Shown here piece after piece: positions 16,444 to 23,343 of a DNA stretch of 64,000 bases. This stretch comes from Seleniibacterium sp963677135 (GTDB lineage: Bacteria > Desulfobacterota > Desulfuromonadia > Desulfuromonadales > Geopsychrobacteraceae), in contig CAXXLS010000011.1 of NCBI GenBank assembly GCA_963677135.2, positions 1 through 64,000 of the forward strand, given 5' to 3'. The position numbers and the translations under genes are program-made. The notes under the pieces were generated by a model. The model did no database searches. It was given only the letters and a program-made list of their open reading frames with translations, and was not told where the DNA came from. Every line of letters begins with the position of its first letter. Positions within the stretch are counted from its first letter, which is position 1.

Positions 16444-16656
16444 CAGCCGGAAACGGTTCTTTTCCGCCGTGGCGGCGTCATCCTGCGGGGCTGCTTGTGC
16501 GGCGTAAAGAACTACGCCTCCGCGCATCCCCTTGGCTTCTTTGCCACGCCGAAAAACTCCTCGTTTCCGTTCTGAAAACCGGCGCATTCTGGTCGGCAGA
16601 GGCGGGTTTTCAGCCGGGGGCGGTTCCTTCTCGCCATGGCGGCGTTACTCGTGCGG
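16444..16656. repeat. Imperfect direct repeat behind the amylosucrase gene
   Basis: Bases 16444-16488 and 16611-16656 are about 45-base imperfect direct copies (CAGCCGG...CGGTTC...GCC.TGGCGGCGT...TGCGG) separated by about 120 bases. The second copy runs into the 3' end of the Ada-like gene. No coding function is supported; it may be a remnant of an intergenic repeat family. Confidence 0.6.
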
Positions 16657-17547
16657 TATGGATATGGAGGCCCGGGCTTTCTCACCTGCCGGCCTTTTCG
16701 TTGCCAGCTCGGGATGGGTGGTGCGGTGGCTCAGTTCTCGGCCGAGGATCATCCGTTTGCGTTCTTCTCCCCAGCGGTAGCCGCCGATGCTGCCGTCGGA
16801 CCGCAGTACCCGATGGCAGGGAACCAGATAGGCGATGGGATTCTTTCCCACGGCATGACCGACGGCCCGTTTCGCTGTGGCGGTGCCGATCCTGGCGGCC
16901 AGATCGCCGTAGCTGGTCAGGTGCCCTTCTGGAATCGTCAGCAGCGCCTGCCAGACCTTCAACTGGAAGTTGGTGCCTTTCAAAAGCAGGGGCAGGGGCC
17001 TGGGCCGAGAGAATTGGTGGCCGAAAAAAATCCGCTCAATCGCGCTCCCGGTGGCGGTTTGATCCGCATAGAGACGGGCCTGGTGCCAGTCGGCCCGGAA
17101 TGCTTCAAGCTGCGTGTGTCTGTTGCCCAGAAGGAATTCGAGCCTGCAGATGCCGCGGGGGGTGATGGCGATCAGGCAGGGGCCGAAAGGGGTCGGATGG
17201 ATTCCGTAGCGGATCGTCAGATTCTGCCCCATACCGCGGTATTCGCCGGGAGTGATGGCATCGACATTGACCAGCAGGTCGTGCAGGCGGCTGGGACTGC
17301 TGAGCCCCAGTCGGTAGCTGGCATCAAGGAGGGATTCCGACTCTTTGAGGACCTGTCTGGCGGCAGAACTGGTCAGGTGCTGGCAGAAGCGTTTCGGGCT
17401 GATGCCCGCGAAATCCTTGAACATTCTCTGGAAATGGTAAGGGCTGAGGCCCGCATGCTGCGCGGTTTCAGCAAGAGAAGGCTGGCGGGGGAATTCTCCC
17501 TGCAGGAATTTGATCGCTCTGGCGATGCGCTGGAAATTGTCCGTCAT
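16645..17547 (-). CDS. Ada-like AraC regulator / methylated-DNA cysteine methyltransferase
   Basis: Repairs O6-methylguanine by irreversible transfer of the methyl group to its own Cys, and is probably also a transcription regulator. Residues about 5-100 are an AraC-type helix-turn-helix region (SLAETAQHAGLSPYHFQRMFKDFAGISPKRF). Residues about 175-265 are the alkyltransferase domain with the active-site motif PCHRV at Cys244. The N-terminal zinc Cys domain of full Ada, which senses phosphotriesters, is absent, so how it is activated differs from E. coli Ada. GGAG lies 7 bases before the ATG. The C-terminal ~25 residues are a polar extension. Confidence 0.92.
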   Translation of the reverse strand: MTDNFQRIARAIKFLQGEFPRQPSLAETAQHAGLSPYHFQRMFKDFAGISPKRFCQHLTSSAARQVLKESESLLDASYRLGLSSPSRLHDLLVNVDAITPGEYRGMGQNLTIRYGIHPTPFGPCLIAITPRGICRLEFLLGNRHTQLEAFRADWHQARLYADQTATGSAIERIFFGHQFSRPRPLPLLLKGTNFQLKVWQALLTIPEGHLTSYGDLAARIGTATAKRAVGHAVGKNPIAYLVPCHRVLRSDGSIGGYRWGEERKRMILGRELSHRTTHPELATKRPAGEKARASISIPHE

Positions 17548-17634
17548 GACACGCTCCTTAACCTATGCCCGGAAAACTAGCATTCCCTGGCTGTGCGGCC
17601 AATCCGATTCTTGCTGTTTTGATGTTTTTTTTAC

Positions 17635-17663
17635 TTGCAACTTTTCAGTGCTTTAGGTATTAA
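17635..17663 (+). promoter_or_regulatory. Promoter of tRNA-Glu copy 3
   Basis: TTGCAA (17635-17640), 17-base spacer, TATTAA (17658-17663), about 33 bases before the tRNA. It is unrelated in sequence to the promoters of copies 1 and 2. Confidence 0.65.
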
Positions 17664-17696
17664 ATGCTTCTCGCGCCTCACGGTGCGTCAGTGTCA

Positions 17697-17774
17697 GTCC
17701 CTATCGTCTAGCCTGGCCCAGGACACCGCCCTTTCACGGCGGCGACGGGGGTTCGAATCCCCCTGGGGACGCCA
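17697..17774 (+). tRNA. tRNA-Glu (UUC), copy 3
   Basis: Identical to the copies at 5737-5814 and 7863-7940, here as a single gene without tRNA-Lys. Anticodon TTC, encoded CCA. Confidence 0.97.
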
Positions 17775-17780
17775 AATTCA

Positions 17781-17816
17781 AAAAAAGCCCTCTGCGAATT
17801 CGCAGAGGGCTTTTTT
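17781..17816 (+). terminator. Terminator after tRNA-Glu copy 3
   Basis: Perfect palindrome from AAAAAAGCCC to GGGCTTTTTT around GCGAATTCGC, ending in six T residues. Confidence 0.9.
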
Positions 17817-18014
17817 CATGTCGACCGGCCGTTGGGGTTCGAAGCGGCGCGTACACTCTGCGCTTTTCCGTCATCGGCATAAAAAGGCTTTGACATTCCT
17901 GGTAAATTTTCTACAGTTCAAGGCAAATTCGTAGCAATCCCTTCTGAAGGTGACATCTTCAGGGGCAACTCTTTCTTCCCTTATTCCTTATTTACAGACA
18001 AGACTGATGTGATC

Positions 18015-18464
18015 ATGGCTCAGAAACAATCCCTGGTAGAAATTTATTCCGATGGCGCCTGTTCGGGAAATCCCGGCCCGGGAGGGTACGGCACCATTTT
18101 GCGCAGCGGCCGGCATGAAAAAGAATTGTCAGGTTACGATCCGGAAACCACCAACAACCGCATGGAACTGCTTGGCGCCATCCGTGGCCTTGAAGCGTTG
18201 AAAAAGCCGTGTCGTGTACGGCTGGTGACCGATTCCCAGTACCTGGTCAAAGGCATGACGGAATGGATCGCCGGATGGCAGAAAAAGGGCTGGAAGAATT
18301 CCAAGAAGGAACCGGTGGCCAACCGTGAACTCTGGGAGCGGCTGCTTGAGCTGACGCAGATGCATGATGTTGAATGGGTCTGGGTGAAAGGGCATGCCGG
18401 GCACCCCGAAAATGAACGGTGTGATGAACTGGCCCGGCAGGAAATAGAAAAGAATTCTTCCTGA
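18015..18464 (+). CDS. rnhA: Ribonuclease HI
   Basis: Degrades the RNA strand of RNA-DNA hybrids. The four catalytic acids are in place: D13 (YSDGACSGNPGPGG), E51 (NNRMEL), D73 (VTDSQY) and D137 (RCDELA). The basic handle helix (WQKKGWKNSKKEP) is present, as in E. coli RNase HI. Length 149 aa. ATG 18015 is preferred to an in-frame GTG two codons earlier; the ribosome site is weak for either. It stands alone between tRNA-Glu copy 3 and the nuo operon. Confidence 0.96.
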   Translation: MAQKQSLVEIYSDGACSGNPGPGGYGTILRSGRHEKELSGYDPETTNNRMELLGAIRGLEALKKPCRVRLVTDSQYLVKGMTEWIAGWQKKGWKNSKKEPVANRELWERLLELTQMHDVEWVWVKGHAGHPENERCDELARQEIEKNSS

Positions 18465-18600
18465 TAGAACGTCTGGTTCGCTGGGTAGGCTGAAAAAAAT
18501 GTTTATCGCTCTTCTCTGAATTAACAGGAATGTGATAAACTTTTCAAGTTATTGATGTTGCCATGCATTAAATACTTTCCCATGTTGCTATAGAGGTCTC

Positions 18601-19044
18601 ATGTCTGTTTCTGCCCAAGCCGCAACAATTGTGACCAATGCCGGCCCTCCAGACCTGGAGGGGTTCATCACCCTCGGCCTTTATACCCTCATCGCCACCG
18701 GCCTGATCCTGCTGCTGATGCTGCTCGCCAGGTTCCTCGGCAATCGCACTCATTCGCCGGAAAAAGACGCTCCCTACGAATCGGCGATCACACCGACCGG
18801 GGATGCCCGCCTGAAACAGCCGGTTCCTTTTTACCTGGTGGCCATTTTTTTCATCGTGTTCGATGTCGAGGCGATCTTCGTCGTGTCCTGGGCGGTGGCC
18901 TACGACCTGCTCGGCTGGGCCGGATTCTGGCAGATAACCTTCTTTATCGTCATTCTCTTCATGGGGCTGGTTTATCTCTGGAAGATGGGTGGCCTCGAAT
19001 GGGGAACCAAAAGTGAGCGTAGCAGGCACAGGAGAATCGGATGA
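18601..19044 (+). CDS. nuoA: NADH-quinone oxidoreductase subunit A
   Basis: Small membrane subunit of complex I at the junction with the quinone site. It has three hydrophobic helices (about residues 22-45, 78-100 and 105-130). The conserved loop after helix 1 contains YESAITPTGDA, and helix 2 is preceded by VPFYLVAI and followed by the acidic FDVEAIFVVSWA. First gene of the nuo operon, with AGAGGT just before the ATG; its stop overlaps the next start (ATGA). I could not place its promoter convincingly. Confidence 0.95.
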   Translation: MSVSAQAATIVTNAGPPDLEGFITLGLYTLIATGLILLLMLLARFLGNRTHSPEKDAPYESAITPTGDARLKQPVPFYLVAIFFIVFDVEAIFVVSWAVAYDLLGWAGFWQITFFIVILFMGLVYLWKMGGLEWGTKSERSRHRRIG

Positions 19045-21422
19045 GTGAAAAACTGCCCCAGGGAGTATTGCTGACGCGTGCCGATGATCTGATCAACTGG
19101 GGACGCAAGTACAGTCTCTGGCCGATGTTTTTCGGGCTGTCCTGCTGTTTCGTTGAAATGATGACCAGCATGACGCCGCGCTTTGACCTGGCCCGTTTTG
19201 GCGCCGAGGTTCTCCGCGGCACCCCGCGCGAGTCCGATGTCATGATCGTATCGGGAACCCCGTTCAAGAAAATGGGCGCGTCGATCCTCAAGGTCTATGA
19301 GCAGATGCCCAACCCGAAATGGGTTATCGCCATGGGCTCGTGCGCCAACTCCGGCGGAATGTACGATGTCTACAGTGTCATGCAGGGGGTGAATCAGATT
19401 CTCCCCGTCGACATCTATATTCCCGGTTGCCCCCCCCGCCCCGAAGCGTTTCTGCAGGGGATTCTGGAACTCCAGAAAAAGATTGTCGCCGAAGAGCAGC
19501 CGACCCGGAAGGTGCTTGGCATGTCCGGCGGGAGCGAGGGGACCACGGTGCCTCCGTTGGTGGACGGAGAAACGAAAAGCCGTGATACCCGCGGTCCCGG
19601 TTACGGCAACAGCCCGATCCGGGGGACCGCACAGCAACCCCCTCATTTCACAACGGATCGCAGCCGCACCACCTGGCGCCCGGCCCAGCCGGTGCAAGTT
19701 TTTCCTGCCAGTACCGAGGCTCTTTATCGCCAGGTTGAGGAACGTTTCTCCGGGCGGGTCAGCCATGATTCTCTGGCCGCCGATATGCCGGTCTTGCTCT
19801 GTCCGCCCGAGCTGCTCAAAGATCTCCTGAATTTTCTCAAGCATGATCTCAAGCCCGGCTACCAGCGCCTCGAAGACCTGACCGCCGTCGATGAGCGTTA
19901 CCGCCAGAAGCGTCCGAACCACCAGTTCACCATGGTCTATCACCTGCTTAACTTCAGCGAGCCCGGCTACCTGCGGATCAAGGTTCCCCTGTCTGGGGAA
20001 TACCCGGAAGCGCCGAGTATCGTTGACATCTGGCCGTCTGCGGGCTGGTATGAGCGGGAAGTCTACGACATGTTCGGGATCACCTTCACGGATCATCCCG
20101 ACCTGCGCCGGATCCTGATGCCGGAAGACTGGCCGGGTCATCCGCTGCGCAAGGAGCACCCGTCGCGGGCGACGGAGATGGACCCCTTCACTTCCAAGAC
20201 GGCCCTTGACTATATTCCGCTGGCCGGCGACCGACTGGTGCCCCTGGAAGGCGCCGATGACGGCAGCATGGTTCTCAACCTGGGACCCCACCATCCCGGC
20301 ACCCACGGCGTGCTGCGTCTGGTTCTGCGCATGAACGGAGAAGAACTGTCCGATATCGATATCGACCTGGGTTACCACCACCGTGGTGCCGAGAAGATCG
20401 GGGAGCGGCAGCACTGGGCCCAGTTCATCCCCTATACCGACCGGATTGATTACCTGTCCGGAGTGCAGAACAATCTGGCTTATCTGCATTCTCTGGAAAC
20501 CATGCTGGGGGTCACTGTACCGACCCGGGCCCAGTATGTCCGGGTGCTGCTGTGCGAGCTGTTCCGGATCTCCAACCACCTGGTCTGGCTCGGTACCTAC
20601 GCCCACGATGTCGGCGCGATGACTCCGGTCTTCTACTGCTTTGAATCGCGCGAAAAGATCTTCGATATCGTCGAAATGATTACCGGCGGCCGGATGCATC
20701 CCTCGTGGTTCCGGATTGGCGGCATCCCCCTCGATCTGCCGGACGGCTGGAAACAACAGGTGGACAAGTTCACCGTCGATTTTGACCGCCGGATCAATGA
20801 GCTCGACAGCATGCTGACCGACGGCAAGATTTTCCGCGTCCGTTCTGAAGGGGTCGGTGCCGTATCCATGGCCGAAGCTCTTGACTGGGGCTTCTCGGGG
20901 CCCAACCTGCGCGCCACCGGAATGAACTGGGACCTGCGGCGCAACATGCCTTACAGCGGCTACGAGAATTTCGATTTCGAGGTGGTCACGGCAACGGGCG
21001 GCGATAACTTTGCCCGCTACCTGGTTCGTCTCGAAGAGATGCGTCAGTCGCTGCGCATTGTCAAACAGGCGGCCAGCGAAATGCCTTCCGGGCGCTGGAT
21101 GACGGATGATTACCGCTATGCCTATCCGCAACGCCAGGATGGGCTGCATAACATCGAAAGCCTGATTCATCACTTCGTGAATGTCAGCACCGGGATCGCC
21201 GCTCCGGTGGGCGAATGTTACCGGGCCACGGAGTCCGGCAAGGGGGAATGCGGTTACTATCTGGTCAGCGACGGAGGCAACAGTGCCTACCGCTGCCGGA
21301 TCAGAACCCCCTCCTTCGCCCATCTCCAGGCCGTGCCGTGGATCTGCCAGGGGGATCTGCTGGCGGATATGGTCTCGGTGCTGGGGTCGGTTGATTTTGT
21401 GTTGGCGGATCTTGACCGCTAG
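19041..21422 (+). CDS. nuoBCD: NADH-quinone oxidoreductase subunits B, C and D fused
   Basis: One 793-residue frame carries three peripheral-arm subunits of complex I. Residues 1-165 are NuoB, with all four ligands of the terminal cluster N2: C35-C36, C101 and C130. A Pro/Thr-rich linker (about 165-225) leads to NuoC (about 225-373, ending with the signature EREVYDMFGI...HPLRKEHP). NuoD runs from about 400 to 793, beginning LNLGPHHPGTHGVLR, the quinone-pocket His region. No internal stop or frameshift is seen. NuoCD fusions are common in some groups; the triple fusion is rarer. 129 non-coding bases separate it from nuoE. Confidence 0.95.
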   Translation: MSEKLPQGVLLTRADDLINWGRKYSLWPMFFGLSCCFVEMMTSMTPRFDLARFGAEVLRGTPRESDVMIVSGTPFKKMGASILKVYEQMPNPKWVIAMGSCANSGGMYDVYSVMQGVNQILPVDIYIPGCPPRPEAFLQGILELQKKIVAEEQPTRKVLGMSGGSEGTTVPPLVDGETKSRDTRGPGYGNSPIRGTAQQPPHFTTDRSRTTWRPAQPVQVFPASTEALYRQVEERFSGRVSHDSLAADMPVLLCPPELLKDLLNFLKHDLKPGYQRLEDLTAVDERYRQKRPNHQFTMVYHLLNFSEPGYLRIKVPLSGEYPEAPSIVDIWPSAGWYEREVYDMFGITFTDHPDLRRILMPEDWPGHPLRKEHPSRATEMDPFTSKTALDYIPLAGDRLVPLEGADDGSMVLNLGPHHPGTHGVLRLVLRMNGEELSDIDIDLGYHHRGAEKIGERQHWAQFIPYTDRIDYLSGVQNNLAYLHSLETMLGVTVPTRAQYVRVLLCELFRISNHLVWLGTYAHDVGAMTPVFYCFESREKIFDIVEMITGGRMHPSWFRIGGIPLDLPDGWKQQVDKFTVDFDRRINELDSMLTDGKIFRVRSEGVGAVSMAEALDWGFSGPNLRATGMNWDLRRNMPYSGYENFDFEVVTATGGDNFARYLVRLEEMRQSLRIVKQAASEMPSGRWMTDDYRYAYPQRQDGLHNIESLIHHFVNVSTGIAAPVGECYRATESGKGECGYYLVSDGGNSAYRCRIRTPSFAHLQAVPWICQGDLLADMVSVLGSVDFVLADLDR

Positions 21423-21551
21423 TTGTGGTAGGGGCCGCTTGAGGCGGCGAGGGGGGAGGCAGCGGGGAATGGTTCGAAAGACGGTCCGTCTGCCGGGTTG
21501 TCGTTTGGATATTGCTGATCGAAACAAAAACTGTCGAGTTGGAATATTTTT

Positions 21552-22064
21552 ATGGCCAAGATTGAAATGCTGGATGCGAACGGACTGCTGGCGGAAGAGG
21601 AACTTGCGGAATTTATCCACCATGCCGGCCAAATTGAACATCCGCGTGAACTGATTATCGATATTCTCCGGGCAATTCAGAAAAACCACGGCTGGGTGCC
21701 CGATTCCGGGATCGAGCTGACCGCCCAGATTCTTGGCTTGACGCCTCTGGAAATCGAGGAAATCGCAACCTTTTACGACAAAATCTTCCGAAAGCCGGCG
21801 GGGCGGTTCCCCATTCACATCTGTGATTCCATCTGTTGCTGGACCAGGGGCGGGGAAGAGATCGCCGCGTATTTCCAGGAAAAACTTCAGATCGGTTTGG
21901 GGGAAACAACCCCGGATGGTTTGTTCACCCTGCTCCCGTCCTGCTGCCTGGGTGGCTGCGGCCAGGCTCCGGGAGTGATGATTCATCAGTCCTTTTACGG
22001 TGAGCTGACCCGCGAGAAGGTGGATAAGTTGATTGACGATCTGCGCCAGGAGGCCCAAGGGTGA
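21552..22064 (+). CDS. nuoE: NADH-quinone oxidoreductase subunit E
   Basis: Thioredoxin-fold subunit of the NADH-dehydrogenase module carrying the [2Fe-2S] cluster N1a. Cys ligands are visible as CDSICC (about residues 95-100) and SCCLGGCGQAPGVM (about residues 132-145). The N-terminal helical region includes YDKIFRKPAGRFPI. Length 170 aa is normal. It ends in a 4-base overlap with nuoF. Confidence 0.95.
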   Translation: MAKIEMLDANGLLAEEELAEFIHHAGQIEHPRELIIDILRAIQKNHGWVPDSGIELTAQILGLTPLEIEEIATFYDKIFRKPAGRFPIHICDSICCWTRGGEEIAAYFQEKLQIGLGETTPDGLFTLLPSCCLGGCGQAPGVMIHQSFYGELTREKVDKLIDDLRQEAQG

Positions 22065-23338
22065 GCGAGACTCCGCAACTGCTGTTCAAAAATCGCCGTC
22101 CCGGTGAGACGGTCTTCATGGAGGGCTACCGGGCGACCGGAGGCTATCAGGCTCTCGAGAAAGCGTTCCGGGAGATGTCTCCCGGCGAGCTGCGTGAACT
22201 GGTCAAGGCGGCCGGGCTGCGTGGCCGCGGCGGCGCCGGTTTCCCGACCGGCGTCAAATGGACCTTTTTCCCGTCTGATGCTCCCGGTCCCAAGTACCTG
22301 GTCTGCAACTGTGACGAGATGGAACCGGGCACCTACAAGGACGGTGTTCTGCTCATGGCGGATCCGCATCAGCTGGTTGAAGGGATGATCGTTTCCGCTT
22401 TTGCCCTCCAGACCGATGTCGGCTACATCTTCATCCGCTACGCCTACGAAAAACAGGCCGAGAACCTGCGCCGGGCCATCGCCGAGGCGAAAGAGGCCGG
22501 GTTTATCGGCAAGAACATCCTGGGCAGTGGCTTCGATTTCGAGCTTCACGTCCACGGCAGTGCCGGGCGCTACATCCTCGGCGAGGAGACCGCCCTGCTC
22601 AACGGGCTGGAAGGTCAGCGGCCCAATCCGCGGCTGAAGCCGCCGTTCCCGGCCACCCGGGGGCTGTTCGGCAGACCGACGACGGTCAACAATGTCGAAA
22701 CCATTGCCAATATTCCCCATATCATCGCTGGCGGGGCCGAATGGTTCCGTGGCCTGGCCATGACCCCGGAGGGTTCAGGAACCAAGCTGTTCGGTCTTTC
22801 CGGACACCTGAATCGGACCGAATGTTTCGAGCTGCCGGTCGGTATCACTCTGCGCGAGGTTGTGGAGACCTGCGGCCAGGGGGTCTGGCAGGGGCGTTCT
22901 TTCAAGGCCTGTCTGCCGGGCGGGGCGTCCACCCCCTACCTGACTCCCGAACATATGGACGTCGCCCTCGATTTCACCTCTTTGGAAAAGGTCGGCAGCC
23001 GATTCGGAACCGCCGGCGTGACGGTTTTTGACGATCGCACCTGCATGGTCGCCGCCACTTTGAACCTGATTCGTTTTTTCGCCCGTGAGAGCTGCGGCTG
23101 GTGCACCCCCTGTCGAGACGGTCTGACCATGGTGCGCTGGCTGCTGGAAACCATAGACAGTGGCAAGGGGACCCCGGAACACCTGGACATGCTCAAGGAT
23201 CAGCTCAAGAATATCTCCGGCAACAGTTTCTGTGCCCTGGCAGAAGGGGCGATGGGGCCGGTCGCCGGGTTGCTGACCCATTTTGAGCAGGAAATTGTAG
23301 ATCACATCGAGAAGGGCTGTTGCCCGTTCAGACGATAA
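22061..23338 (+). CDS. nuoF: NADH-quinone oxidoreductase subunit F
   Basis: FMN- and NADH-binding subunit that takes hydride from NADH and holds cluster N3. The N-terminal glycine-rich motif GLRGRGGAGFPTG (about residue 57) binds NADH and FMN. The C-terminal ESCGWCTPCRDG (about residue 345) plus a later Cys (FCALAEGA) binds the [4Fe-4S] cluster. It starts at a GTG overlapping the nuoE stop. Length 425 aa is normal. Confidence 0.96.
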   Translation: MSETPQLLFKNRRPGETVFMEGYRATGGYQALEKAFREMSPGELRELVKAAGLRGRGGAGFPTGVKWTFFPSDAPGPKYLVCNCDEMEPGTYKDGVLLMADPHQLVEGMIVSAFALQTDVGYIFIRYAYEKQAENLRRAIAEAKEAGFIGKNILGSGFDFELHVHGSAGRYILGEETALLNGLEGQRPNPRLKPPFPATRGLFGRPTTVNNVETIANIPHIIAGGAEWFRGLAMTPEGSGTKLFGLSGHLNRTECFELPVGITLREVVETCGQGVWQGRSFKACLPGGASTPYLTPEHMDVALDFTSLEKVGSRFGTAGVTVFDDRTCMVAATLNLIRFFARESCGWCTPCRDGLTMVRWLLETIDSGKGTPEHLDMLKDQLKNISGNSFCALAEGAMGPVAGLLTHFEQEIVDHIEKGCCPFRR

Positions 23339-23343
23339 CGAAT

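Noticed and set aside
19041..21422. Possible assembly error creating the NuoBCD fusion
   Set aside because: The frame is continuous through both linkers with no homopolymer slip site and sensible codons, so a true fusion is more likely.
18972..22058. Very long minus-strand open frame (1028 codons) opposite nuoA-nuoE
   Set aside because: Mirror frame of GC-rich coding DNA. The plus strand encodes complete complex I subunits with all motifs, and the minus frame shows no domain or ribosome site.
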